Assembly: GCA_022661535.1 (NCBI GenBank)
Contig: JAKULF010000015.1
Span: 868,001-932,000, forward strand
Reading direction: 5' to 3'
Length of the DNA stretch: 64,000 bases
Source: Eutypa lata
Taxonomy: Eukaryota > Ascomycota > Sordariomycetes > Xylariales > Diatrypaceae
The position numbers were made by a program, and so were the translations under genes. How positions within the stretch are numbered: the stretch's first letter is position 1; every line of letters begins with the position of its first letter. Under the pieces are notes generated by a model that was given only the letters and a program-made list of their open reading frames with translations, was not told the DNA's origin and made no database searches. Positions 24,069 to 38,958 of this stretch are shown piece after piece.

Positions 24069-27000
24069 ATGGCGATGCTCGATTTAAGCGTCCAAAGGGG
24101 CCAGCTCCTCAAGGACGACGCCGTATTAAGCCAATTGCCACATGATTTACTAGAAATTATTTCCGGCCATGCCTCCTCGACCAGTTTTCTTGATGCGGTT
24201 GCTGCTGCGGCACTGATACCGCAGATTACCAGTCAACTTTTTATTCATTTTGAGGCCGTCTTTGCTGATATCTGTGCGAGATGGTTCCTCAGGTCTCGAG
24301 ATCACGGCCAAGAAGATCAAATCATAGCAGCTTTCGCGAGGATACTGCCGTTTGGTCCCCATCTATCTGTCTTCCTAGAACGGTACATACAGGATACTTC
24401 CCTCACAAGCCATTCCGCCCGGCCTTTCCAGATCAACTCCCTCAACCTATCAGAGGTATGGCAATCCTCAGGGAAGGAACTACTACAGCCTCTTCTCAGC
24501 TTCTGGAGGCTGTTGAATTTTGACAAGAGGGCCTTCGGTCACCTGGTTCCACCCTCCCAAATTCAAGTATTATTTCAGCATAGTTGGCCCCCGGTGAGAT
24601 ATCTTGCAGTCAAGGTGTTCTGTCTTCAGCTTTCTGCTTCAGACTACAAAGTAGAAACACTTTTACGTAAGCACATTGGGGAAGATGCGACGTTAGTCGC
24701 CGATTTTGACGGTGTTGACGTGGACTACATATTCTTATCCTCGTTCGAGTACAGGCGAGGGGAGGAATTGGACCGCTTTCGACAAGAATTACAAGGCAAC
24801 CTGAACGATTCCATTGTCGAGGCATATCCATTACAACGGTTGACCCATCTAGTAGTCAATTATGGGACTACGCTCCTCCCTCGACCCAATGGCAACCCTA
24901 AGTCAACCCCGAGACTTGTATTCACAGCCACAACCCTTGCCAATCTGGAAAGTCTTACTCAAAACTTTCAAAAGTCTGGTCCTATACTTCTTCATGGTTT
25001 GCCTGGATCCGGCAAAACTTCCCTGCTGTATGAACTTGCTCGGGAGCTTGGCATGGACTCTGGCCTTGTAACGCTACACCTTAATGAGCAAACTGACGCT
25101 AAGATGTTGATTGGATTGTACTCTACTGACTCCAAACCCGGGTCTTTCTCGTGGAAACCAGGAGTCCTTGCCACAGCCGTCAAAGAAGGACGATGGGTTC
25201 TAATTGAGGACTTAGATAGAGCACCCAACGAGGTGATAAGTACCTTACTACCTCTTGTTGAGAGGGGCGAGCTGCTGATACCCAGCAGGGGGGAGAAGAT
25301 TCAGGCGTCCAGCACTTTCAGACTGTTCGCCACTGTTCGCACAACACGAGGAATGGATGGCCAGGAAATCCTTCCCAACCTTCTTGGTCAACGTTTTTGG
25401 CAGCAGCTAAGTGTCAAACCAATCCCTGATGCCGAGCTCGAGTCGATTATCAGTACAGATTATCCATTACTACGGAAGTACACCCCGATGATCATGTCGG
25501 TCTACAGGCGACTTTCCATCCTTCCAGGCATGTCACGTGCTACACGGGGCGTCCCAGAGCGCCCAGTCACACCCAGGGACCTTTTCAAGTGGTGCCGCCG
25601 CCTCCAGGAGCTTCTTTTCGGGGTGGGCTGCAAGACTGGCGAGGAACCAGTGAGCGAGACCACTAGAGGCTGGATGTTCATGGAAGCTGTGGACTGTTTT
25701 TGCGGTAGCCTTTCGAAACATGATACTAAGACAGCTCTAGTCGGCTGTATTGCCGAGGAGATGCACCTCCCCGAGCAGCTTACAACCCACTATCTTGAAT
25801 CCCAGATACCCCAAATAGAAGAGACGCAAAACAACTTTCGTATTGGCAGGGTCGTATTAAGCAAGCAGAAGCATCTAAATAGAGTTGCCAAAACAAAAAG
25901 GCCTTTTGCGAGCACTACACATTCCAAGAGACTCCTGGAACAAATAGCAGTTTCTGTGAAGCTTCGGGAGCCGGTACTTCTCGTGGGAGAAACGGGAATT
26001 GGCAAGACCACGGTAGTACAGCAGCTCGCTGATTTGCTCGGTCACAAGCTAACTGCCGTGAACTTGTCTCAACAAAGTGAAGTTGGCGATCTTCTCGGTG
26101 GGTTTAAACCAGTAAATGCACGTACGTTAGCTATACCTCTGAAGGAAGAATTCGAGGACCTTTTTGCCTCGACTGGCATATCGACGTCTAGGAATCAGAA
26201 ATACCTAGAACAGCTTGGAAAGTGCACCGCCAAGGGGCAATGGGCAAGGGTGTCGAAACTCTGGAGAGAGGCGCCAAAAATGTTTCATAATATCCTCGAG
26301 GAGCTGCAAAGACGGAAGGAGGCCCGCAATGGAGACGAAGCTGACGGCCAGCCCGCCGTTAAAAGGCGCAAGACAGACTCCAAGCTCCAGTTGTTGCTCA
26401 ATTTGAAACCACGGTGGGCGGCATTTTCCAAGAGTCTGGATCAGTTCGACATCCAAATATCAGGGACATCAGGTAGTTTCGCCTTCGCCTACGTTGAAGG
26501 CAACGTTGTGAAGGCAGCGAGGAATGGAGACTGGGTCCTGCTTGATGAGATCAATTTGGCATCGCCAGACACATTAGAGGGCATTGCTGATCTACTGTCA
26601 TCTGGTCCCAGTGATGAGCCTTCAATACTACTATCAGAGACTGGGGAGATCGAACGGGTAGTGGCTCATCCCAACTTCCGCATATTTGGCTCTATGAATC
26701 CTGCTACCGATATTGGGAAGCGTGATCTTCCCCTTGGCCTTCGCTCGCGTTTCACTGAGGTATATGTTAGTAGTCCAGACAAGGACCTCAAGGATCTCCT
26801 CACTATTATTAAAGCATACATGAGCGGGAAGAGCTCTAAGGACGAACAGGCCGCTGATGACATTGCAAGGCTTTACCTCAGCACAAAGTCCCGCGCAGAA
26901 GAAAAGCGCTTGGTGGATGGAGCAAACGAAGTGCCTCATTACAGTCTTCGGACACTTACCCGTGTATTAAGCTATGTTGATGAAATCGCTCCGTACTATG

Positions 27001-30000
27001 GCCTTCGAAGGGCACTCTACGAAGGCTTCTCAATGGGCTTCCTAACGCTACTAGATAAGGCATCAGAAGAAACCCTCGTACCACTGATTCACCACTATCT
27101 CCTAAGTAGACACGGAAGCGCAAAATCGTTACTCTCCCAACCGCCAAGGCATCCGAACGACGGTAAGCAATATGTGAAGTTCACGAACAAAAATAAAGAT
27201 CGCCAGTATTGGCTACTTCAAGGAAACGAAGCCCTTCTTGAGCGGTCCGACTACATCATCACGCCGTATATCGAGCGCAACCTTCTAAACCTTGTGAGGG
27301 CGACTTCGACGAGACGGTTTCCCATCCTCATCCAAGGTCCGACGTCTGCGGGGAAGACCAGCATGATCGAATATCTTGCTAACTACAGCGGGAATAAGTT
27401 CGTCAGAATAAACAACCACGAGCACACAGATCTCCAGGAGTACTTGGGGACTTACGCTTCTGACGCGGATGGGAAATTGCGATTTCAGGAAGGATTGCTG
27501 GTCCAAGCTCTGCGACAGGGTCACTGGATTGTACTTGACGAACTAAATCTTGCCCCGACAGATGTGCTGGAAGCCCTCAATCGCCTTCTTGATGACAACC
27601 GCGAGCTTCTGATACCCGAAACCCAGGAGGTTATTAGGCCGCATGAAAATTTCATGCTATTTGCCACGCAGAATCCCCCTGGGCTGTATGGGGGGAGAAA
27701 AGCACTTTCTCGCGCTTTTAGAAATCGGTTTCTCGAACTACATTTCGATGACATCCCAGAAGATGAGCTCGAGACTATTTTGCAAAAGCGTAGTATATTT
27801 ACGGCCCCGTCTGACTGTCAAAGAATTGTCAACGTATACAAGGAGCTTTCGAGGTTACGACAGACCAGCAGGCTCTTCGAGAACAAGGAAAGCTTCGCGA
27901 CATTGAGAGACCTTTTTCGATGGGCTCTAAGGAGCGCTGAAAGTCGGGACGAGATAGCAGCTAATGGTTTCATGCTTCTTGCGGAGCGCGTACGCAATGA
28001 GGAAGAACGCATAGCAGTGAAGAAGGTGATTGAGTCCGTTTTCAAGGTTAACATCGACCCGGACCAGCTATATGATCTTCGGAAATCCCCCTATCTTATA
28101 CGCATGTCGGGTCATAATGGACAGGGCATTGTATGGACCCATGCTATGCGACGGCTATATGTTTTGGTCGCAAACGCAATTCATAACAACGAGCCTGTCC
28201 TCTTAGTTGGGGAGACGGGTTGTGGAAAGACATCTGTCTGCCAGGTTCTAGCTGAGTCTTTCGGAAAAGAGTTGCACATTGTTAACGCACACCAAAACAC
28301 TGAGACGGGTGATCTAATCGGTTCCCAACGACCAATTCGGAACCGTGGGGCCATTGCAGCTACCTTACTTGAAGACGCCGCCAAGGCGCTGAATATCCTT
28401 GGATGCCAAACGGATGGCACAGTAGAGGAGCTGCTACGAGAGTATCACTCCCTTGATGTTTCCACTCGGTCAAGAATACCAACAGATCTTCGGCATCGTA
28501 TATCGGAGAACGAGGTGAAGAGCAAAGCACTATTTGAATGGGCAGATGGGAGCCTTGTCCACGCGATGCGAGGTGGTCAGTTCTTTCTTCTCGATGAAAT
28601 ATCTCTTGCAGACGATTCTGTCTTGGAACGACTCAATTCGGTACTTGAACCGCAGCGCTCCCTTCTTCTCGCAGAAAAGGGGGTTATTGACTCCTTTATC
28701 CAAGCCTCTGCCGGTTTTCAATTTCTCGCCACAATGAATCCTGGAGGGGACTTTGGGAAAAAGGAGCTCTCGCCTGCTCTAAGAAACCGGTTCACCGAGA
28801 TATGGGTCCCACCACTCTCAGGGAATGAAGACGTGCTCTTGATAGTTGAGTCAAAGCTAAAGCCGCAATTTCGTCACCTCTCGACCGTGATTGTGGAGTT
28901 TTCGTATTGGTTCGGCCAGAACTTTCGGTCGACAGCTTCGACAGCATTTTCTATCCGGGACATCCTGGTGTGGGTTACGTTCATCAACGAGACCGATAGT
29001 GACGACACCTTCCTCGTTGTGCATGGTGCTTCCACGGTTTTCATTGACACTTTAGGGGCTAACCCTTCAGCTTTGATAGCGGCTGATCCCAAAAGAATGG
29101 ATATGCAGCGACAGAGCTGCTTAGACAAACTTAGCGAGCTCCTAGGGCGAGATGCTACCGCAATCTACCGTGCGCCACTGCGACTTGTCGTTGACCGAGA
29201 AACCCTTGCAATTGGTGACTTCAGTATCGGCCGTGCTACAAGCGATGACCTCGAAACGGGATTTGCTTTGCATGCGCCTACCACTAAACTAAATGCTATG
29301 AGAATTATTCGTGCCCTCCGAATTCAAAAACCCATCCTCCTGGAAGGAAATCCAGGTGTTGGGAAGACCACGCTGGTTAGCGCCCTAGCTAGGTCTTGCG
29401 GACGACCCCTGACACGAATCAATCTGTCTGATCAGACTGATCTTATGGATCTTTTCGGTACTGATGTTCCCGTTGAAGGGGCCGAGGCAGGCCATTTCGC
29501 TTGGAGGGATGCTCCGTTCCTTCGTGCCATGCAGAACGGGGAATGGGTTCTCTTAGATGAAATGAACCTTGCCTCACAATCAGTTCTTGAAGGTCTTAAT
29601 GCCTGCCTCGACCATCGAGGAGAGATATACATATCTGAACTCGACAGAGTCTTCAGAAGGCACCCAGACTTCCGCCTTTTCGCCGCACAGAACCCACATC
29701 ACCAAGGTGGTGGGAGAAAGGGGTTGCCGAGCTCGTTCGTAAACCGCTTTATCGTGGTTTATGCAGACGTCTTTACTGAAGAGGACCTGTTGTTGATTGC
29801 ACAGCACAACTTCCCTTCAGTTCCCTCTGACACCGTTAAACGCATGATTAGATTCATATCTAACCTTGAAGAGCGCATTATCGACAGAAGCTTCGGCTCC
29901 CAAGGCAGCCCATGGGAATTTAACCTCCGAGATACATTGCGATGGTTGCACCTATTGACATCTTTAGACCCCCTTCTCAGCACTGCCTCTATTGACGATT

Positions 30001-33000
30001 TTCTTGGTATTGCTATCCGGCAGCGGTTTCGAAGTCAGGATGATAAGCTCGAGGTCGACAGACTCTTTGCTGCGGCCTTTGGTAGGACCCCAAGGGAGCA
30101 TCAGATGGTTTTTAATTCGAGCTCCACATCATTCCAAATCGGTCTTGCTCTGATGCGTCGAAACCAGTTAACTTGCCCGTCACATTTTCCTAGCATGAAC
30201 TTACGAGGTAGACTTCCAGAGGCAGAATCGCTCCTAGTGTGTATCAAGCAGAATATTCCTTGCATCCTCGTAGGCTCATCCGGGAGCGGCAAGTCAATGC
30301 TTCTACAACATGTTGCCGCACTCGCCGGGAAACATCTCGTCACGTTTCCTATGAATGCCGACATAGATACAATGGACCTTGTCGGTGGGTTCGAGCAATC
30401 AGATCCACTGCGGAAGGTCAACGTCGCCCTAAAAGACCTTCGAGACACTCTCCAATTGTTGATTTCCGATATTGTACCTGAGTCCGTTCCAGCCACAGCA
30501 ACAGACTTATTATGTGCAATCGAGGCCTATAGCGGCCAACATTCAGAGCTACAATGTCTTCCAGACCTAATTCGAAACCTCCAGGCACAGATCTCTACGG
30601 ACTCGGAGCTAGCTGCCATCCTCACACATGTAGTAGATCTTCTCGCGCAGCCTCCGGGCATCACGGACCCAAGATTTGAATGGCTGGACGGAATCATAGT
30701 CCAGGCCCTTCAGAAGGGCCATTGGCTAGTATTAGATAATGCGAACCTCTGTAGCGCCTCCGTGCTCGACCGGCTGAATTCGTTACTTGAGCCAGGAGGC
30801 TATCTGATCATTAACGAACATTGTGGTCCAAACGGCGAGCCTCGATTGGTACCACCTCATTCCGATTTCAGGATATTCTTAACTGTAGACCCGCGGTATG
30901 GAGAATTGTCCCGAGCAATGCGGAATCGTGCGGTTGAGATATACGTCGAACACTGCGATTCAGCTATCCCATCATGGCACCAGAGGATAGTCCATTTTGA
31001 CCCAAGTTTGCAGCGATACGATTTGTTATCTGCATCAATAGACTCCGATGCTGTGTGCGGAACGCGCGCAAGCCAGGTCGCTGCTGACTGTTTGTCTACC
31101 AAAGACCTTTCCATACTCGAGAGATATCGCAACCATAGCGGTCCAGTAACCATCCAGCCATTGTCATCGGTTTCAACACACGAGAGAGTAGCAGTCTTTC
31201 ATTGTACCGTAGACCGAGTCACCTCGTTCGCTAAGTCATCACTTACGACCGACCTACAGTCCGCGATTAATGAAATGTATACCGCCCTGCCTGAAGCGCA
31301 TTTCCCTGGCCTCATAGGTGTGCAGGTCAGTTACCCCTTCACCCTCCTCGTCACACATCCTTACTTATAATCTCGTATAGCCATCCCATCCTTTACAGAA
31401 CTCTGTTCTTGTTCCATTGATTCAGAAACGCTATCCCGAACTCCCGTTCTGGTTAGCAACATGCTATGAACAGTATATAAATATCATTAAAGCTCACGAT
31501 GCTTTGGAGTCTCAGCAGCCTAAGTCCATGGGCATGCAGGTCTCCACTCTCACCCGCCTTCAACGTTCATATATGGGCGACATTATTGCTGCTGTGACAA
31601 AAGATTCTACTGTTGGTGCGGTTAGGTTTCTCGCAGGCGCTTTACAGGCGGTGGAGTCGTACATCCAAACTCAGCTCAAGAGTCCTGAACAATGGAAGGT
31701 AAGTAAAACAGAAGTATAGAGGTAAATCGTGTGCTAATGAGTTCAGCAACGCAAAATTCTATTTCGAAACCTACTGCACTGCTGGTGGATCACATTCGAA
31801 TACCTTTGCGAACCGCATTTTGAGGAAGCACGTTTCCAGGCACATCTTGGCCATGTTTCGAAGACTTTAAATGCGCAGCTCCTAGTCCTCGACGAAAATG
31901 ATGATCGTGACCTTGTCTCGCATATTCTCGGCGGTCTCGCTGAATGCTTTACCACTGGGTTTAAATTGAGCACAGGCTTAAGAATGGAGGATCTCTGGGG
32001 CACAATCAGGCCTCTCCCAATCACAAGTTTACAGCTTCTTGAACGCGTCAGCCGCATGGAGCATCTGGCATCACGGTTCGACACAATCAAATGGGGGTCA
32101 GCCGCACACCCTTCGGACCTTGTCAAGATTACAGAGTCCTTCGCAAAAGCTTACTCACTCATCCGACACGAGCAATGTGACGTGGACGAGCTGCTCAATG
32201 TGATAGGTCGCGAGACAGATCGGCTGAATGAGCGATCTGATCGAACAGGCGCCCCCCCATTTCTAGCCAACGAGTTCGAACTTATTAGACAGATCACCAC
32301 GCTCGAGCATATGTCGAATGAAAATAAGTCACCTCAAGCTTCAAACGAGTTGGCCTTATTATCTGACTTGCCGCTCATCACACAAATGCACATTCAGAGC
32401 GCTTCTGATACGTCAAGGCCGTTGCAATCCGTTGGGTATCTACTCGGCAACCACAACACATCTTACATATGGGACGGAGGCTTGTTTACTAAGATACTTT
32501 CGAAACTTAACACTATTGACTCAACTAGTTTAGATCTACTAGAACCACTTGAGAACGAATTACCAATTCTAGCAAAGCAAATCAGCACATCCACACAAGC
32601 TATAGCCGAAGACCAACTTGATAGACTTAGCCAAGTGCTTTGGCATATCATGTCCAGCATGAAGTCAGCTTATGACCCGACATTCTCCGCTATGTTTGCT
32701 GCAGCACGGAATGTCACGTCCCTGGCCTCTGGCTTTGCTACTTTCAACCACCAAGGGCTATCTTTCGACTTAAGACAGCTGCCGTGGGTCATAGATGATA
32801 GTTATATTGTTAACTGTCCAGATATCGTTGCCAAGCACCTTGTTCCTGCTCTGGTATCTTTGGTTGCTTTCAAATGCAGCCATGAAAGACGCTGCGTCTT
32901 CTTAGCCAACGCTTGGATACAGTCTTCTATTGCATTCATCAAATTGTTCGTCCCTGACAAGCCATATGATCCACAGTTACGCCCACAGATAGAACTGCAG

Positions 33001-36000
33001 AGCTATGAGGGACTTCTGCGAGACTTATCAGACCAACTCAATGCCCTGAGGAGCTTTGAGAAGATGCGTACAGGCCGTGATACGAATTTACGATGCGCGT
33101 TGCTCGAGGAGGAAATATTTGCCCTTGGAAAACGCCCGGATATTACTGAACCTGTATATCGACCAATCCGATCCGAACTTCCTGCAGTTCAAAGCGAATT
33201 TGACGGCCTCTTAAAAACACTGAATAATGTGGACATTAGCTCCGTCTTCTTCCAACATATCTCAGGCTCGGAAGCTGCCTCTCAGCAGATCAGTGTGATC
33301 CGAGAGAACATATCACAGATCGTTCATCGGCTAAGTTATAGGTTTCAAGCATATGAGGACATAACAGTGCCTGTTACTAATATGCTTCGTTGTCTTGAGA
33401 TCGGACTTTCTTTAGACAAGCCAATCATACGAAACCCAAATGAAACTGCCCCGTTGATTTCACTACTTGGATATATCCCATTCCTAGGTGGGAGACTAGG
33501 TGTCACCCTCGATTCGACAATCACAATTAAGTCCTCTGAGTTCCTTGCCTATGCTGAGACCCTTGTCGCCGTGGAAGGATCTCGCGGCCTTGATTCTTCA
33601 ATCCGTCAGCAGGTATTCGAAGCGATTCACTACTTCTATGATCAATGGAGGCAAAAGCTCGAGACCGACCGCAAGGCTGAAGAAATTAGACAGCGCACAT
33701 TCAGGTACCGTGGCGGTCTCGATGAGGAAGAAGCTGCAACGCAGGAAGCTTTTGATGAGCTGTTCCCTACATTTGATGACGATGATGTCACTAATGCCTC
33801 AGCTGATCCTCAAATCAGCGATGCTCGCATATTAAGTATGAAGCTAGCGAAGACACACAAAGAGATATTCCTTCCATCGCAGGATGCCACAGAGGCTATT
33901 CGGGATCTAGGAAAGTTAGCCGCTCGGAGACTTGCAAGCGAGGGGAACACAACAGCCGCAGATCGCGTCATGCTTCCAATTACTATACTGGTATTGGGGC
34001 AGAGACTGGAAGATCTTGAGGCAGAAATAACCACCGCCAACTATAATTTCTACGCTGATGGTAACCTTCCCGAGATCCGCAAGCTGGTTAACTTAGTGAA
34101 TGGTGTGAGAAAACACTTCCGACAGCTACAGCACGTCGACGAGATCGGCCACATGCAACCCTTGGCAGACGTTGTCGCCGCTTGTGATAAGATACTCGGT
34201 CTTGGCTATTCAGATACCCTTGCCAGAATCATACCAAAGGTCGAACAACTTCATGCATTTGTGTATGAATGGCAATTTGGAGGGTGGGCAAGCAAGATAC
34301 ATGGGGCTCTGTCCCTTTATACTCGTTTGACCGATATGCTAGTCAGTTGGCGACGTCTCGAACTTTCGACTTGGGCCAGACTATTAGATGTCGAGACCAA
34401 GAAGTGCCGTGATGATGCGAGTGCTTGGTGGTTTGTTGCTTACCAAGCTGTGATTGCTGAGCCCATGGCCTTGGCTCAAGGTCAACAACCTCTCCATAGC
34501 CATGCCATTAAGCTTCTCCATGAACTCAACAATTATTTCTCGTCCGCATCGGTTGGCCAGTTTCTAGGACGACTCGATCTCTTAAAGCAGCTCCAGAAAC
34601 AACTGGAGTTGCTGGCTATAGATCACCCAGACATGTTAGTTATCTACGAGGCATTGGTCAATTTTGTCAGCTTCTATTCTCGTTTCGAACCTGCCATAAA
34701 CGAGACAATCCGTTCTGGAAGAGCACCCCTTGAAAAGCAGATGAAGGACGTTCTACTCCTAGCTAGCTGGAAGGATACGAATATTGCCGCACTACGTGAG
34801 AGTGCACGGAAGTCTCACCAAAAGCTGTTCAAGATTGTGCGCAAATTTCGAGGGGTTCTAGCTCAGCCTATGAAGCCTATCATTGAGCGAGGCTTGCCGG
34901 ATAGAGAAACAGTTGATTCAGCGACAACTATTGCCGATATAAAAACGGTTCAGGTTGATACATGTGCCCTGGACTTGTGTCAGAAAGACATCGAATCTTG
35001 GACGGACAATTATAAGAGGCTATCTAACGTTCATAGAACTATCGATATCATGGCTAGACTTAGCCGCCCTTCCAACACCGCTATTGATGCTGTCGCCAGA
35101 GTCGATGATTTTCTTTCTAGTCTTAGCTCTTCGGCTCTCGAGTTGCGCAAAGAGACCCCCACTTTGCTTACAGATGAAAATAAGAATCTTGTCAAACATT
35201 TAAAATCCAGGAAGCGGAAACTTTTCGCAGAGATTCTCAAAGACACGAGGCGGATGGGGTTCAAATACAACCTCGGTACAGATCTCCTAGCAACCCAAGA
35301 CTCGCTCTCTACTATACTAGCGACTTCGAAGCACTTGTCGACACAGAGCTCAGCAGACATATACAACGCCGAGTATTTCTTTCACAAAACTTTGGACCTA
35401 TTGCCACATGTCCGAGGCACTACGAGCAACCATTCAGATGACTTAACGACTGCCGAGGTTGATAGGAGTATTGGTCTTATCGAGGGCATATTACACGTCA
35501 CCCTGGACCAGCGACGTGAGCTTGGCAGCCTTTTCAAATATAGTGAGATACTAGCAAAGGGAGTACAGAGTCTTCATACTATTGCTCGATCAAAGGGACA
35601 CAGCGGCGTGCAGGTACAAACACGCTCTAGAAACCATGGGAGGACGGCTAGATGGCTAGTTCAGATCCTTAAGGTCGGGATCCAGCTCGTCGAACTGCAC
35701 GCAAAATATGGGAGCACAGACAACAATAACGTTGTCCTCCTTCTCAATTCCTTCCTCGAACGATTACAGCCACTGTCAACTGAGTGGGACTCGCTATTGT
35801 CGCTTCCGAACGGTCTCATATCCCCTGAAAGGCTACGATTAGAGGGTAAATTGGAGGATTTATTGTCCGATTTGCAGGCCAAGCTGGGCGACGCTTGCTA
35901 CAACCGGCCGGATTTGGCGTTCTTGCTTGAGCAAATACAGCTTTGGACCATAGTATCCGACCAACCAGAGCCAAGTCTCGATCCTATAACGCAAGATATC

Positions 36001-38958
36001 GGTGTTCTTGTAAATTGCGTCAGCGGTCTCTGCGACAGTATCCTCGTTGCAATCGAACGATTCAGTAAAGCAAACACTGAATTGCCAGGCTCAGACGAGG
36101 AAGCGGGGTGGCTAGTGCATTGTATCCAAAACACGGCTTCTTCTACTCGAGCGCTCAATGCCAACAAGGTCAACAAGGGTATCGAGAAAACCATCGATAT
36201 TTTCAAGACTATCGACCTTGGTGACGAAGCGGCCAATGCCCTAGCAACTTCTCTGCTATCTGTCGTCACTTCAGTCGTAGACCAATACAAGCTGGCCGGT
36301 GAGAAATCTATGAACTTGTCTAGCTGCCTACACCAGAGAACTTGCAAACTAGGGTACATACTAAGCAAGAACTTTACTCAACTTGCCTCCCAGGGATTCT
36401 GTACACCGCAGGAGAAATCCGATGAGACATCCGGCGAGTCTAATCAGGTTGAGGGCGGCACAGGTCTCGGAGAAGGTGATGGCGCTGAGGATATTAGCAA
36501 AGACATCCAGCCCGATGAAGACCTGTCTGAGCTTGCACAGGAGCCAAATAAAGATCCCAAAGACGAGTTGGACGATGAGAAAGATGCCGTTGACATGGCC
36601 GATGAAGAGCTGGAGGGTGACGTTAACAGTGTCGATGGCGACCAGGAGGAAGATAAGCAGTCGAAATCTGGAGAAGACGACGATGACAACGGAGATGACA
36701 TGGAAGAGGAGACCGGGGACGTAGACGACCTTGACCCTTCAGCCGTCGATGAAAAGATGTGGGATGGGGCAAATGAAGAAGAAGCAGAAAAAGAGCAGCA
36801 GGGTGATTCGTCAAAGGGGAAGGAGAAACAGGATGAGCAGATGGCAGCAGAGCAAAAGAAGCTTGATAACCAGGATCCCCAACAGGACGACAGTAATCAG
36901 AGCGAGGATGGCTCAGTTGAAAACCTTGGGGCGGAACAAGACGAGGACGTGCAGTTACAAGAAGATATCGCACAGCAAGATCAGCATGTCCAGGAACAAG
37001 ACAACTTAGCGCTTCCTGATGATATGGATATTGATGCAACCGACAACAAGTCCATATCATCAATTAGCGATGATGACCTGGATGATCTCTCAGATGTTGA
37101 TCAGGAAGATATTGCTGAGAAGGAAACAGACGACCAGCCGAGCGAAGATGCTGATGAAGGGGAAACCAAAGTTGCACCCGAGCACCCTGACGATGTAAAA
37201 GGCGAATTCGACGAGGAGAATGAAGATGCGATGCTTCAAGAGGACGAACAGCAGGACGTGGCCCCCGAAGAAGGACAGGAGGATCAGGAAACCGCGGAGA
37301 TGCCCTCAACTGACAATCTCAACGGCGCAAGTGACAACGTTGCGTCTAGTGACATGGATAATGGCGCTCAGAACCAAGACCCCGATCAGGATAATAACAC
37401 GGATGATTCACAAGATAAAGCTGCCCAGCAGGATCAGGGGCAGCTGGGCGATGCTGCAGCGGAAGAAGCCCAGTCTGCCGGAAACAAAGGCAGCATCTCC
37501 CAGGCTCAAGAAAGCCATATGCAGTCTGACCCCGAGGACCCTACAGACATTCAGGCAAACCAACCATTCAAGGCATTAGGCGATGCTCTCGAGAAATGGC
37601 ATAGGCAGCAGCGCGATATCAGAGAAGCTCAAGAACAGACTCCGGAAGAACAGGGCCGGATGATGGACCAAGAGTTGGCTGCTCAAGAGTATCAACACCT
37701 CCAGAATGATGAGTCGGCGGCGGATACTCAGGCATTAGGCACGGCAACTGAGGAGCAAACGCAGCCAATCGATGATGCCATGGCGATCGATGACGAGGAG
37801 CAACCTATGGACGACCGAGTAGCGCCAGAAGATGAGCCCGAATGGGACAACACCGAAAAGGCTGATAAGATGGACAGTGTAGAGCAGCAAGTTCATGATA
37901 ACGAACAGGAGGCAGTCAGGGAGGAGGGTCGAACTGGTGTATCACTTCGGCAAGGTGCTTTTAAGAGAGATTTCACGCCACCAACCAATGGAACACCAAT
38001 CACAGACCAAGTTGAAGAGACGATCCAGGAAACCTCGAGGCGACTCTCATCCACCCACTTATCAGAAACCAGCCTACAACTGCGAGATTTTAATGAATCT
38101 ATGGAGCAGTGGACTACATTCCAAAGCAAAACCCACCCAGTCTCGCTAGCATTGACCTCGCAGTTGCGTCTGATTTTGACCCCCTCCCAAACCACCAAAC
38201 TATCCGGGTCGTATCGAACAGGCAAGCGGCTCAATATCAAGCGTATTATCCCCTATATCGCTTCAAGCTATAAGCGGGACAAAATTTGGATGCGCCGGAC
38301 GGTACCGACGAAACGGTCGTACCAGATTCTACTATGTGTGGATGACAGTAGAAGCATGGGCGAATCTAGTTCTGGTGAACTCGCCCTTGAGTCCCTTGTC
38401 ATGGTATCTCGAGCTCTCACCATGCTTGAGGTGGGTCAAATCGGAGTGCTAGGGTTTGGTGCGAATACTTTCATGGCTCATGAATTCACCGAACCGTTTA
38501 CTTCCCACGATGCCGGGGCGAAAGTCCTACAAAGGTTTTCCTTCCAACAGGACTACACAAACATCGAACTGGTTATCAGACAAACGATTGAACATTTCCG
38601 ATTAGCCCGCCAGCAAAACACTAGCAGGGGTTCCGAAGATCTATGGCAGCTGGCACTCATATTATCAGATGGTCTCACGCCTTCGTCTGCTCACGAGGAT
38701 ATTCAAGCCCTGCTCCGCGAGGCACTAGAGGAACGAATCATGATTGTTTTCATTATCATGGACAATACTTCGAACAAGTCCAGTCAGAGCGTGGTAAACC
38801 TCAAGAAAGTGAAATTCCTAGGGAACGATGAGGTCAAGACAGAATATTACCTGGACACTTTCCCTTTCCAATATTACCTCATTGTACATAATCTCGAGGA
38901 TCTTCCAGGTGCGCTGGCAGGGTTGCTCAGAACATGGTTCGCGGAGGTCAATTCTTGA
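24069..38958 (+). CDS. MDN1: midasin, AAA ATPase of 60S ribosome assembly
   Basis: A dynein-like ring ATPase that strips assembly factors (Ytm1, Rsa4 in yeast) from pre-60S particles in the nucleolus and nucleoplasm. Three coding exons: 24069-31325, 31426-31698 and 31747-38958. The introns are 100 bp (31326-31425) and 48 bp (31699-31746). The product is 4,913 aa, normal for the family. Six AAA modules are visible by their Walker A motifs: GLPGSGKT 310, GETGIGKT 640, GPTSAGKT 1090, GETGCGKT 1381, GNPGVGKT 1760 and GSSGSGKS 2069. AAA2-AAA5 have Walker B acidic pairs (LLDEINLA and similar). AAA6 has LDNANL, lacking the catalytic Glu, and AAA1 has IEDLDRA. A long helical linker follows (about 2,400-4,060), then a highly Asp/Glu/Gln-rich segment (about 4,065-4,570), and a C-terminal MIDAS (von Willebrand A-like) domain with the DxSxS metal motif DDSRS at 4709-4713. 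Confidence 0.97.

Noticed and set aside
36623..37063. 146-codon minus-strand open frame
   Set aside because: Shadow of the low-complexity acidic segment of midasin on the other strand.
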